From NCBI RefSeq assembly GCF_946481715.1, contig NZ_CAMLOV010000081.1, forward strand, positions 1-23,419: a DNA stretch of 23,419 nucleotides. The letters run 5' to 3'. Shown piece by piece: positions 7,647 through 15,574 of this stretch (position 1 is its first letter; each line of letters opens with the position of its first letter). The DNA is from an uncultured Mucilaginibacter sp. GTDB taxonomy: Bacteria > Bacteroidota > Bacteroidia > Sphingobacteriales > Sphingobacteriaceae. The notes beneath the pieces are model-generated. The model had not been told where the DNA came from. It made no database searches and was given only the letters and a program-made list of their open reading frames with translations. The position numbers and the translations under genes are program-made.

Positions 7647-9892
7647 ATCCCCCAATCCTTATTCGGTTTTGGCCCCATCTCCAGTTCCAGCGTGCCGCCG
7701 GCCATTAGCTGCTCGTGGGTAAACCAGGGCTTGTTCAGCACCTCGCCGTTGAATTTTGCGCTTTGGATATATTTGTTCACTACCGAGCAATTGTGGGCCT
7801 TCAGGTTAAACTGCTTGCCGTTTTGCAGGTTGATGGTGACTTTGCTAAACACCGGGCTGCCAATGGTATAAACCGGCTTGCCGGGCGTAACGGGGTAAAA
7901 ACCCATGGAGGAGAACACCACAAAGGCCGACATGCCCCCGCCATCTTCATCGCCGGGGATACCGAAGATGTTATCCTTATACCAAACATCCAGCAAAAAG
8001 CGGATGCGTTTTTGGGTTTTCCAGGGTGCACCAACGTAGTTGTATAAGTACGGTATGTGGAAACTTGGCTCGTTACCCATCGAGTATTGGCCAACTAACC
8101 CTGTAGCATCCGGAAACTTTGACCAGAACTCGTATTTGCTCCTGTCGAGCCCCTCGCGGAAGGTTTGATCCAGCCGGGCCTGTAGCTTGTCCTTGCCGCC
8201 CATCAAGCCTGCCAGCCCGTCTATATCGTGCTGTACCTGCCACATGTAGGTCCAGCCGTTGTTTTCATCATAAAACTCACGCCCGCCCATGCCGCCGTCA
8301 AACTTGGGGTCGATATTGATAAAGTTGCCGTCGCCATCTTTGGGGGTAAACATCTTTTTATCATCGTTCCACAGGTTTTTATAGTTATTGGCGCGTTTGG
8401 CAAAAACCGCCGCGTCAGTTGATTTATTCAGATCCGCTGCAAATTGCCCAACCGCCCAATCATCATAGGCGCCGCCCAGCGTTACGGCAACCGCCTGCCT
8501 TTTCTCAAAAGAGTGTACCAGCGCCACTGTTTCCTTCTCCCCTTTTTTTAGCGCAGGGAAATAGCCTTTGGTTAAATAAACATCGTCCAAAATGCTTTTG
8601 GGTCCGTTCTCCCAGGGCAGCATCGTAGCTTCGTTGGCGTTCTTCAACACGCCTTCGTAGGCCTTCTCCGCATCAAAACCACGTATGCCTTTGCGGTAAG
8701 CATCTAAAAACATAATGGTGGAGTGGAAGCCATTCATACAAGGGTTATCGCCAAACAACACCGGGAAGGTTGGGACCCAGCCGCTTTGCCTGTACATGTC
8801 AACATAGGAATTCAGCATGTCCGATTCCATCGCCGGGTTCAGTATCGTGCGCAGGGGGTGCAGTGCCAGGTAGGTATCCCAAACCCAATCGTCTACAAAA
8901 AACGGGCGGTTGCTGTCGTGTACTTTCTTGTCGTAACCGCTGTAATAATGCCCGCCTTCATTAATATCTACCATGCGCTCGTTGCTGCGGTAAAGCGCGG
9001 TGTAAAACGACCGGCGCTGCGCTTCGGTGCCCCCTTCTACCTGTATCTGGCCCACTACTTTTGCCCAGGCTGCCTTGCCGCTTTGCATTAAGGCATTAAA
9101 ATCAACATTAGTAAACTCGTCCTTAAAGTTTTGCCTGGCCTGCTGCGGGCTTACGTATGATATGGCATATTTAAACTCAATTACATCCGGCGAAGCCGAA
9201 GAAAAAGTGATAAACGATTTTAGCCCCTTGCCCTGTGCCGACGTTTTTTTTGATAAGGCCCGGTTCTGCACGTTGCCTGCGGTGCCTTTTGCGTTGAATT
9301 GGCCATACATGTACACCTTTATATCGCCATGGTAGGTTTCCATGCCGCTAACCTCATTATCACCGATAAATACCCATGCCGAGCCGCCATCGTTATACAC
9401 ATCAAACAACACGCTTTTATCATTGCTTTTTGCCGGGAACGAAAACTTAAATATCCCCACTTTTTTGCCCGGCGTAAATTCAACGGTAATGTTTTTATCT
9501 ATTAAATAGGTGGAGTAGTACCAGGGGTGTATTACCTCAAGGTCATGGTCGAATGGCATTTTTTGGTCCCAGGCAGCGGTAGTTAGCGGCCCGTTATAAG
9601 GTTTTATGGCAAACACTTCGCCCAGGCGGTGCGATACCATATTAAGGGGGAAACTGCTGATCTGATCGTCAATATAATCTGCCCGTTTGGGATACATGCG
9701 TATCATTTGGTTGGGCTGGTGCATGGTAGGCCGGGTAGGCTCTAAAAGCTGCCCAACGCTGCCAATACGCGGATCGATGTAGTTTAACGTAGCGTCATCG
9801 CTTGTTTGCGCAACGGCAAGCCCCGCCGTAGAAATACTAAATATGGCACATAATGATACCGCCCTTAATAACCGGGAAAAATTGATAAGCAT
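7643..9892 (-). CDS. GH92 family alpha-mannosidase-type exo-glycosidase
   Basis: A 749-residue exported protein (signal peptide to about residue 29, GLAVAQ), usual size for GH92. The N-terminal beta-sandwich region (about 35-280) starts with NYIDPRIGSVG; the (alpha/alpha)6-type catalytic domain follows. Hallmarks are DDWVWDTY (334-341), ENNGWTY (543-549), GNEPSFHIPYLYNYVGAPW (606-624) and GDEDGGGMSAF (647-657) before FSSMGFYPV. By comparison with the characterised Bacteroides thetaiotaomicron BT3990, E543 is the likely general acid and D648/D650 the likely base region, acting with a bound calcium ion in an inverting mechanism. GH92 enzymes remove terminal alpha-mannose; the exact linkage (1,2, 1,3, 1,4 or 1,6) cannot be assigned. 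It is the first gene of a minus-strand pair with the GH71/99-like enzyme, suggesting endo- plus exo-action on an alpha-mannoside. An inverted repeat lies at its start codon. Confidence 0.92.
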   Translation of the reverse strand: MLINFSRLLRAVSLCAIFSISTAGLAVAQTSDDATLNYIDPRIGSVGQLLEPTRPTMHQPNQMIRMYPKRADYIDDQISSFPLNMVSHRLGEVFAIKPYNGPLTTAAWDQKMPFDHDLEVIHPWYYSTYLIDKNITVEFTPGKKVGIFKFSFPAKSNDKSVLFDVYNDGGSAWVFIGDNEVSGMETYHGDIKVYMYGQFNAKGTAGNVQNRALSKKTSAQGKGLKSFITFSSASPDVIEFKYAISYVSPQQARQNFKDEFTNVDFNALMQSGKAAWAKVVGQIQVEGGTEAQRRSFYTALYRSNERMVDINEGGHYYSGYDKKVHDSNRPFFVDDWVWDTYLALHPLRTILNPAMESDMLNSYVDMYRQSGWVPTFPVLFGDNPCMNGFHSTIMFLDAYRKGIRGFDAEKAYEGVLKNANEATMLPWENGPKSILDDVYLTKGYFPALKKGEKETVALVHSFEKRQAVAVTLGGAYDDWAVGQFAADLNKSTDAAVFAKRANNYKNLWNDDKKMFTPKDGDGNFINIDPKFDGGMGGREFYDENNGWTYMWQVQHDIDGLAGLMGGKDKLQARLDQTFREGLDRSKYEFWSKFPDATGLVGQYSMGNEPSFHIPYLYNYVGAPWKTQKRIRFLLDVWYKDNIFGIPGDEDGGGMSAFVVFSSMGFYPVTPGKPVYTIGSPVFSKVTINLQNGKQFNLKAHNCSVVNKYIQSAKFNGEVLNKPWFTHEQLMAGGTLELEMGPKPNKDWGI

Positions 9893-9928
9893 TTGATATT
9901 TGTTATAATTTGGTTTATAACATCAAAT
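9891..9928 (-). promoter_or_regulatory. inverted repeat at the start codon and leader of the GH92 gene
   Basis: ATTTGAT (9891-9897) and GTTATAA (9902-9908) are mirrored by TTATAAC (9915-9921) and ATCAAAT (9922-9928), giving a two-part dyad with a 6-nt centre and a 4-nt insertion in one arm. It overlaps the start codon (9890-9892). It could be an operator or an RNA hairpin that hides the start; the sequence is AT-rich, so chance is possible. Confidence 0.4.
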
Positions 9929-10319
9929 TTGCCGGAAAGGCTTAATGAATTATTAATATTTGATTAATTGCGGCAGAAATTGCCTCCTCATCTTATAATG
10001 TGGCATAATTACACTGTTTAACTACACTATTTGTTGCCCACACCCGGCAATGAGGCATATTTAACTAAGGCCGGGAAACGGTTTGGCTTCCCCCAAAAAA
10101 CGCCTAAATCAGTATCGGGCAATTACATTTTCCAATACTTTATCAGGGTACTTTTGCTTTATTGCAATGGTGGGCTTTCCGGCTTTAGGGATTTGGTCCG
10201 GCTTTTCATATGCTCTGTTTGCCAGCCAATTCACCCGTTAATTTTTCTATTTAAAATTTCCGCGGCCTGGCGCCTGCATTATAAAATATATGCCGGTAAA
10301 GTACTTATATTTGAATGCA
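9893..10319. other. divergent intergenic region between the GH92 gene and small Cys-rich protein gene
   Basis: Holds the GH92 leader dyad and the likely divergent promoters. TATATTTG (10306-10313) matches the Bacteroidota -7 consensus TAnnTTTG but ends only 6 bp before the next ATG and has no clear upstream TTG partner. A 118-codon plus-strand frame (10031-10387) has no recognisable features and overlaps the better supported gene at 10320, so it is not called. Confidence 0.5.
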
Positions 10320-10658
10320 ATGAAGTTTTTAGCCGTTTTATTATTGTGCTGTATCGTTTTCCTTTCCGCGTTTTCGGGGATAGATAAGCCCGCACAATTA
10401 AAGGCCAATAAAACCTGTTGCAAGCGTATGCCCGGCAAAATGGGTTGCCACAATAAGAAAGCAAAAAAAGACAACGGTTGTACCAAACCCGGCTGCGCAG
10501 CAATGCTTAGTTGCAGCATCTGTGGTTTTTTTACAGAACAGCCATTAACCTTGCAGCCCGGCTATTTGCCGTTTAGCCCGAAGACAGTTGCCCTGTATAA
10601 GATAGGTAAGCTATCTGCTTACCATAAGGCGGACTGGAAACCACCTAAAGCTTGTTAG
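10320..10658 (+). CDS. small exported cysteine-rich protein, function unknown
   Basis: A 112-residue protein if started at the ATG at 10320, which gives a clean signal peptide (MKFLAVLLLCCIVFLSAFSG); a start at 10290 would add ten non-signal residues. The mature part has eight cysteines, at 33, 34, 43, 54, 59, 65, 68 and 112, in a basic segment: TCCK, GC, GC, GC and CSIC. The tail ends in ADWKPPKAC. Adjacent CC and CxxC pairs plus Lys and His suggest metal binding or disulfide bonding outside the cytoplasm (inference). I do not recognise a named family. A second small exported Cys/Lys-rich gene follows 61 bp downstream and the pair ends in a strong terminator, so they look like one transcription unit unrelated to glycan degradation. 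Confidence 0.65.
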   Translation: MKFLAVLLLCCIVFLSAFSGIDKPAQLKANKTCCKRMPGKMGCHNKKAKKDNGCTKPGCAAMLSCSICGFFTEQPLTLQPGYLPFSPKTVALYKIGKLSAYHKADWKPPKAC

Positions 10659-10719
10659 ATAATACCCGAACAACCTAAATTATAGTATCGTTTATTATTT
10701 AACATTCAATTAAAAACAC

Positions 10720-10890
10720 ATGAAAAAGATAACATTAAGCGTATTGGCGATGATGATCGCTGTTTCGGCCGTTATAGCTGCCGACAGGGTACCCGCTAAA
10801 AAGGCAACTACAAAGGCCGCAACACATAAGTCTCTTAAAAAAGATAAATGCGTTAAAGGCTCGGCCGAATGTGCCAAAAAAAGCTGCTAA
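10720..10890 (+). CDS. 56-residue exported Lys/Cys-rich peptide
   Basis: ATG at 10720, TAA at 10888-10890. The first 21 residues form a signal peptide (MKKITLSVLAMMIAVSAVIAA), leaving a mature part of about 35 residues that is rich in lysine, alanine and threonine and ends with C44-x6-C51-x4-C56. The upstream sequence is A-rich, as is usual for Bacteroidota translation starts. The perfect terminator 20 bp after the stop supports a real transcript. Function unknown; it may work with the upstream Cys-rich protein, for example in metal or redox handling in the periplasm (inference). Confidence 0.6.
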   Translation: MKKITLSVLAMMIAVSAVIAADRVPAKKATTKAATHKSLKKDKCVKGSAECAKKSC

Positions 10891-10910
10891 TACTTTAGCC
10901 TAAACAAGGG

Positions 10911-10942
10911 GGCTTCCTGCCATTAGGCAGGAAGCCTTTTTT
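10911..10942 (+). terminator. strong intrinsic terminator of the small Cys-rich gene pair
   Basis: A perfect 11-bp stem, GGCTTCCTGCC (10911-10921) and GGCAGGAAGCC (10926-10936), has a 4-nt loop and six T residues after it. Confidence 0.93.
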
Positions 10943-11024
10943 ATTAACGCCCCTTTGCTTCAGCGGATTTAAAGCTGTGCATTGTAACATGCTATCGGCA
11001 GAAAACTGTGGTGGTGTGGCAGCT

Positions 11025-13577
11025 CTATTCGAGAATTGACTGAAAGCCGCGTTCAAAATCTTCTCCGTAGATGGCTTTGTACTCTTTGTTAAAATTCTCG
11101 AAAGCGTTTTTAGCCAGTGAGTGTTTGCCCAGATGCACCAGCGCTTTGCACTTAAATATCATAGCCTCCTCGTTCACCGGGTCGAAGTAGAAGATATCGT
11201 TGGCCAGCTTTATTAAAAATTCGGGGTCATCGGCAATTTGGATGCCGTTGGCGTATTGGATGTACGAATCGATGATCTCGTTACTCACCTCCGATTTAAA
11301 AGCATCCAGCCATTCGTACTCTATATTTGATAGAAAGTTGCCCCGCTGCGTAATGTGCGTTAGCTGTAGTATCTTTTGCTTATTCAGCTTGTTTTTGTTT
11401 GATACGATGTTGAGGTAGTTATGGTAATCAACCGAGATAGCGTTGTAATCTATCTCTATCTTCCAATAGCCGGAATCTTTTGATAGGTGGCAGTTCCCCA
11501 TTTGCTCCAGCAGCGATTTTAGCTTGGCGATGTTTACCGAGCGGTTGTTGCGCGCGCTTTTTTCCGATTTATCAAACCACAAAATCTCGTTCAGCTTTTC
11601 GGAGCTAACACCCCTATCCAGTTTTATGGAGTACAACACGATCACTAAAAACAACTCTTTTAATAACGGCGTAAAATACTTAGTTATCTCGTTGCCATCC
11701 GGAGTGAACAATTGCAGGCCGCCAAATAAAAATATGGCGTTTTTGTTATTTGCGTTGCGGGAGTGGTCGCCTTCCGGTTCGGCAGTAAGCGGCCCGGCTT
11801 GGGCTGCGGGCACAAGCACGGTTTCCTCTACCGGTTTTAACACATCAAGCGGTAACACGGCGCGCTTTTTACGGAGATAAACAATGCCGCCCAAAATAAT
11901 AAGCGCGGCTGCCGCAGCCCCCCAAACCCAATACCCCGTGTGTTTTATTTCGGCAAGGCCAGCCTGCAATGGCTCGGGAGGGCTCAAAAGCGAGTATATT
12001 TTGATACGGGTGTGGTCGTTATCTTTAAAAAGCGTTACTGCCAAAAATTGGTTGCTGTTCGGGAAATAACTGATATCTGCATAAGAGTGGATATCATGAA
12101 ACTGGTAAGGGATGGTATCGCCCACCAGCGTGTAGGTTGGCTTATCCAGCGAACCGCGTATTAGCTGCAGGCTGGAATTGAATTTATGCTGAGGGAATAT
12201 CAGCCCGTAATACGATTTATCCTTTGCGTTTATTACCAGCGAATTGGCGAAAGCAAAATCTTCTTTTTTTACATCGATGGTGAACAGTTTTTTAAACGAC
12301 TGATCCTTCACCGAATACCGCATCATATCGTAAATATTGCGGGGGTTTACTATTTGCTGCCCGGATGCACTGCCGTACCCGCCAATTACGTAGGCGGTAT
12401 CGCCGGTTGCATTGGTACCCAAACCGGCCAGGTAGCGCGGAATAAAAGTATCGCCCCTGGTTTTTACCTTTTGCCAGCTATTGCCCGCAAAATCGTAACG
12501 TTTTACGCTGTCTTTATACACCAGCTGCCCGTAGCCGCCAATGGTATAAATGCTGTTATCGGCTTTGTTGTAAAATTTATTGAGGTGCCCGTTGTTGGTG
12601 GCAATATTGGTAAAGCCCTTATCCCAGCGCTGGGTTGCCGGGTTGTAAGTACCCAGTGCCATTTGGTCTACATACAGGTAATATATTTTGCCGTTTACAA
12701 ATATGGCCTGTGCGCCGGGTACCAGCAATTGCTTGCCGCTTGCATAAGCTATAGTTTTTACCTGCGGCATTTTGTTTACCGAATAAGTAACTAACGAGTC
12801 GGGCGTGATGATGTACACTACTTCGCTCTGCGGGTCGAAGGTTACGGTTGCATCGCCGGGCATACTTATTTCGCGCTGTAGCGCCCAGTTGCGGTGGCGG
12901 GCCTTTACCCATAAGGGGTTGGTTACGGTACCGTTATACTGGTTAAGGGTTTCGTTTGCTACGTTGCCCTGCCACTCGTTTAGCGGCCAGTTGGCAATTA
13001 GCTTATTTTCCTGCTTTACATTAACATCGCGCAGTTTTATAGGCGGAAGATCGGTAGTTTGAAACTGGCGGTAGGCGTTTGCCCCAAACAGCAATTTGTA
13101 ATTTTTGGCCTTTTGCAGGTGTACGCCGCTTTCGGTATAAACTTCTTTGCCCGATGTAACGGTTATTTTATCGTTTTTATAATCTATCAGCAACCGCAGC
13201 TTATTCCAGGCCCCAAAAAGCTGTCTATCATCAATATTGAAAGATATTTTGGAAAGGCGCTCGCCTACGATAATCTTAAAGTGGCGGGTGTTGGCCTGGT
13301 TATCGTACACCAGGTCGATATTTTGTTTATCGTCGCCAATAACACGTACGATGTAGCCAAAATATATAGCGCGGTTGGGGATAAAAGAAAGGTCGAACGA
13401 TACTTCGAGGTTATCTTTTTGTGAAACGTTGTCGAGGCTAAGGTCAAGCGTAGTGCGTTTATCCTGGACTACTTCGTGGCTATTAAATGCAAGCCCGTAC
13501 GATTGCGCATTGGACGACAATACACACAGGATATTTAATAAAATAACCGCGGCTAATCCCGATAAAAAAATCTTCAT
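11025..13577 (-). CDS. membrane-spanning regulator: lectin-like/kelch sensor fused to SARP/BTAD-like DNA-binding module
   Basis: An 850-residue protein. In order: signal peptide (1-24); a beta-rich concanavalin/LamG-like region (about 28-225; NWPLNEWQGN.. is typical of such domains); a kelch-type propeller region (about 240-530) with YTIGGYG (344-350), RYDFAGNSWQKV (360-371), and AYVIGGYGSASG (395-406); one membrane helix (about 549-568) followed by a positive RKKR stop-transfer; a linker; then a cytoplasmic winged-helix-like region (about 615-710) with FGGLQLFTPDG, LLKELFLVIVLYS, LNEILWFDKSEKSARNNRSVNIAKLKS (partial motifs), and a helical BTAD/TPR-like tail (about 745-850). This matches the SARP arrangement of DNA-binding plus BTAD domains. 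There is no kinase or receiver domain, so a ligand bound outside would act directly on transcription from the membrane. It could control the neighbouring GH92/GH71/99 genes or the Cys-rich pair (inference). Domain calls are by eye. Confidence 0.75.
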   Translation of the reverse strand: MKIFLSGLAAVILLNILCVLSSNAQSYGLAFNSHEVVQDKRTTLDLSLDNVSQKDNLEVSFDLSFIPNRAIYFGYIVRVIGDDKQNIDLVYDNQANTRHFKIIVGERLSKISFNIDDRQLFGAWNKLRLLIDYKNDKITVTSGKEVYTESGVHLQKAKNYKLLFGANAYRQFQTTDLPPIKLRDVNVKQENKLIANWPLNEWQGNVANETLNQYNGTVTNPLWVKARHRNWALQREISMPGDATVTFDPQSEVVYIITPDSLVTYSVNKMPQVKTIAYASGKQLLVPGAQAIFVNGKIYYLYVDQMALGTYNPATQRWDKGFTNIATNNGHLNKFYNKADNSIYTIGGYGQLVYKDSVKRYDFAGNSWQKVKTRGDTFIPRYLAGLGTNATGDTAYVIGGYGSASGQQIVNPRNIYDMMRYSVKDQSFKKLFTIDVKKEDFAFANSLVINAKDKSYYGLIFPQHKFNSSLQLIRGSLDKPTYTLVGDTIPYQFHDIHSYADISYFPNSNQFLAVTLFKDNDHTRIKIYSLLSPPEPLQAGLAEIKHTGYWVWGAAAAALIILGGIVYLRKKRAVLPLDVLKPVEETVLVPAAQAGPLTAEPEGDHSRNANNKNAIFLFGGLQLFTPDGNEITKYFTPLLKELFLVIVLYSIKLDRGVSSEKLNEILWFDKSEKSARNNRSVNIAKLKSLLEQMGNCHLSKDSGYWKIEIDYNAISVDYHNYLNIVSNKNKLNKQKILQLTHITQRGNFLSNIEYEWLDAFKSEVSNEIIDSYIQYANGIQIADDPEFLIKLANDIFYFDPVNEEAMIFKCKALVHLGKHSLAKNAFENFNKEYKAIYGEDFERGFQSILE

Positions 13578-13940
13578 TTTGATCAGTACACATTAAGCGT
13601 TAAAACTTAAGTACCTTTTGTAAGTTTATAACCAGCCAAAACAAAACATGGCTTATTGGCAAGGCGGACTAAATTACAATAAAAACGGCTTACAACAAGT
13701 ATAATGTATGACATTAGCCATTAAAGCAAGCCGCCTTGGGTAAAAAACGGATGGTATAAATTTACCAATAATTAATACAATTTTACCATTGATTTAAGGC
13801 GCTCTCCGCGCCTATTGCACCGCAAATAAAATGAGAACAAGAATAATAGCTCGTTTTGTGGGTAGGGCTTTTAAATAGTCAACTCATCGAAATATTCACC
13901 GTGCAAATACCAAAAGATAGGTAAATGGTAACATTAAAGA

Positions 13941-13970
13941 AACACCCGCAATCATTTAATTGCAGGTGTT
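13941..13970 (-). terminator. 12-bp hairpin, probable tRNA or gene terminator remnant
   Basis: AACACCCGCAAT (13941-13952) pairs with ATTGCAGGTGTT (13959-13970) with one mismatch and a 6-nt loop. On the minus strand it lies just beyond the tRNA-end-like sequence, where a tRNA terminator would sit; neither side has a long T-tract (GTTTT begins four bases past it on the plus strand). Confidence 0.45.
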
Positions 13971-13993
13971 AGATGCGTTTTGACATTGAACAA

Positions 13994-14022
13994 CTGGAGC
14001 GGGGGGATCTGAACCGGATTTG
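13994..14022 (-). other. degenerate tRNA-3'-end-like sequence, possible attachment-site remnant
   Basis: Read on the minus strand it gives GGTTCAGATCC followed by CCCCGCTCCA, similar to a T-arm and acceptor 3' strand. The T-stem does not pair and the normal A58 is G, and there is no D-arm or anticodon arm, so it is not a working tRNA. Its closeness to a recombinase fragment suggests an att scar (inference). Confidence 0.35.
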
Positions 14023-14107
14023 CTACTTGCTGAATTAAAATGGTTTAAACGTTAGCATTTTTTTCAGTGCTCTAATTGGTCACGGTATTATTTTGAGTAA
14101 TGCAAGG

Positions 14108-14329
14108 TTAAAAGGAGTGGAAGATAAAACCGAACAAATTGGCAGCTGTCAATAGCAGTTTCTTTTCAATCATATGCCGGTGCACTTCATACACCTGGTG
14201 TCCCAAGGTTTTGAGGTATTCGTTCACAGACCGTGCATAATCGCCCGTCCCGTTTAGTTTTTGTGCAGATGTGTTCCAGTTAGACGGATTTGCCTGCGCT
14301 AAATAAATTTGTGTCCATATATCGCACAA
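14108..14329 (-). pseudogene. fragment of a tyrosine recombinase (integrase), N-terminal arm-binding region
   Basis: The frame encodes about 73 residues with NPSNWNTSAQKLNGTGDYAR, SVNEYLKTLGHQVYEVHRHM and LLTAANLFG. This pattern (xxWN...K..G....AR..N.YL..L...VYE.HR.......TA..L) is that of the N-terminal arm and early SAM-like region of Bacteroidota phage-type integrases. A stop codon lies a few codons upstream of the only start (TTG), and homology ends abruptly after the TAANLFG segment; the core-binding and catalytic domains (R..HxxR..Y) are missing. It is therefore a decayed remnant, not a working enzyme. It sits beside the tRNA-end-like sequence, in line with an old integration event at this site. 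Confidence 0.6.
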
Positions 14330-14353
14330 AATAAAAAATTATTGGGCTCTCTT

Positions 14354-15364
14354 TTAAAAGATGGCCATTGTGGATTCCCTTTTTATCAGGTTAGATTTCA
14401 ATACAATAGTTTCATTCGGCTCGTACCATCGTTTATTAAATATTTTAAATAAAATGCCTGCAGCTTCCACGCCCATTTCAAAGGCGGGCTGGTTTATTGT
14501 AGTGAGCGATGGATTAAGCAGTTCGGCGTGAGCAAGGTTTGAGAAACTGATGAGCTTTAAATCACCGGGTATATTCAATTTCAGTTCCCTGCAGGCATAG
14601 TAACAGGGCATGGCAAGATCCTCAATAGATGATAATATACCATCCGGTTTTTGTTCAGCGATAAGATTTTTAATAAGCGCGTAGTTTTCATCACTATTTG
14701 AACCACTTTCCATAATTAATTTCTTATCGTCCGGAAAATGATGGTATTTTAAGGCATCAAGGTAACCCTGTAACCGCTTTTTACCGGTTGATAAAGTGTT
14801 AAGGGCTTGTAAATACCCTATTTTTTTGCACCCGTTTTCAACAAGGTGTTGTACCGAATTATAAGCACTTTCATAATCGTCGGTGGTGATTTTTACTCCC
14901 TCAATATCATCATATACCCTATCAAAAAAAACCACAGGTAGTTGATCGCTCACCTTTCTTAGGTGTTCTTTATCAACAGTTTCGCAGGCAAGAGATATTA
15001 AAATGCCATCAACGCGTCCGCTTAAAAGGCGCATTAGAAATGAAGTTTCAATTTCGCTGCTCTCGTGTGTTTGGTAAATCAATACATGATAGCCCCGCTC
15101 ACGTGCCACGTCTTCAATGCCGTTAATGGCAAGTGAAAAAAAGTTATTGGCAATTTCAGGTACTATAACTGCAATTGTTTTACTTTTTTGCCCGCGCAGG
15201 TTGCTGGCGAATGGATTAGGTTCATAGTTAAGTTTTTTGGCCATTTCAAGTACCCTGGCCTTGGTTTCACTGCTTATCTCATGACTATCGCGGAGAGCTC
15301 TTGAAATAGTTGCCGCTGATAAATTCAGTTCACAGGCAAGCTTTTTTATATTGATTTCCCCCAT
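14354..15364 (-). CDS. LacI-family transcriptional regulator
   Basis: A 336-residue protein with an N-terminal LacI helix-turn-helix (residues 4-24; IKKLACELNLSAATISRALR), the hinge helix region (about 48-58, NPFASNLRGQK) and a periplasmic-binding-protein-like effector domain from KTIAVIVPEIANNFF (62-76) to the C terminus. It acts in the cytoplasm, binding a sugar or sugar phosphate and controlling transcription. It is divergent from susC, with a 302-bp shared upstream region that carries a perfect 14-bp palindrome 41 bp before its start codon. This suggests self-control and control of the susC-susD-GH89 operon (inference). Start at the ATG at 15362-15364 places the HTH at the usual distance from the N terminus. 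Local base composition is clearly more AT-rich than region A. Confidence 0.95.
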   Translation of the reverse strand: MGEINIKKLACELNLSAATISRALRDSHEISSETKARVLEMAKKLNYEPNPFASNLRGQKSKTIAVIVPEIANNFFSLAINGIEDVARERGYHVLIYQTHESSEIETSFLMRLLSGRVDGILISLACETVDKEHLRKVSDQLPVVFFDRVYDDIEGVKITTDDYESAYNSVQHLVENGCKKIGYLQALNTLSTGKKRLQGYLDALKYHHFPDDKKLIMESGSNSDENYALIKNLIAEQKPDGILSSIEDLAMPCYYACRELKLNIPGDLKLISFSNLAHAELLNPSLTTINQPAFEMGVEAAGILFKIFNKRWYEPNETIVLKSNLIKRESTMAIF

Positions 15365-15404
15365 CTTTTAAAACAGTTTATTAGTGTGTAATATACGGTT
15401 ATTG

Positions 15405-15418
15405 CGTAAACGTTTACG
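15405..15418. promoter_or_regulatory. probable LacI-family operator
   Basis: CGTAAACGTTTACG is a perfect 14-bp palindrome with the central CG and AAACGTTT core typical of LacI/GalR-family operators. It lies 41 bp upstream of the LacI-family start codon and about 250 bp upstream of susC, so direct autoregulation is most likely; an effect on susC would need looping or a long leader. Confidence 0.7.
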
Positions 15419-15560
15419 TAAATAAATACTTCGGATTTGATAAAATCAAATTTTAATTTTTCCACTTTTAGAGAATTCAACCATTCAAATTTCGTAAAAA
15501 AGCGAGTTTTAAATGATATTTTTTTCACCATCAAAACCCATTTATAAACCATTTTGCCAG

Positions 15561-15574
15561 GGATTAATTAATCC
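15561..15574. promoter_or_regulatory. perfect palindrome upstream of susC, possible second operator
   Basis: GGATTAATTAATCC is a perfect 14-bp palindrome about 92 bp before the susC start. It differs from the LacI operator core. AACAGTTA repeats at 15578 and 15600, 22 bp apart, follow it. AT-rich context makes chance possible. Confidence 0.35.

Larger units (their letters stand above)
13578..14107. other. gene-poor region with promoter of the kelch/SARP gene and integration scar
   Basis: No convincing gene. It contains the leader of the minus-strand regulator, a hairpin AGGCGC/GCGCCT (13797-13813) without a T-tract, repeated TTTACCA-type sequences (13761-13789), a longer hairpin (13941-13970) and a tRNA-3'-end-like sequence (13994-14022). 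Confidence 0.5.

Noticed and set aside
10031..10387. Plus-strand 118-codon frame upstream of the Cys-rich gene
   Set aside because: No recognisable motif, and it overlaps out of frame with the better supported signal-peptide gene at 10320.
12186..12794. Plus-strand 202-codon frame
   Set aside because: It is antisense to the kelch region of the minus-strand regulator, and its translation looks like a shadow of that coding sequence.
13994..14022. A functional tRNA gene
   Set aside because: Only a T-arm/acceptor-like end is present, its stem does not pair, and no anticodon or D-arm precedes it.
14043..14056. GTTTAAACGTTAGC as a second LacI operator
   Set aside because: Only one half resembles the AAACG core; it is not palindromic around the CG and lies downstream of the lacI gene.
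15346..15552. Minus-strand 68-codon frame upstream of lacI
   Set aside because: AT-rich, Phe/Lys/Val-rich low-complexity translation that covers the operator and overlaps the lacI start; no family resemblance.
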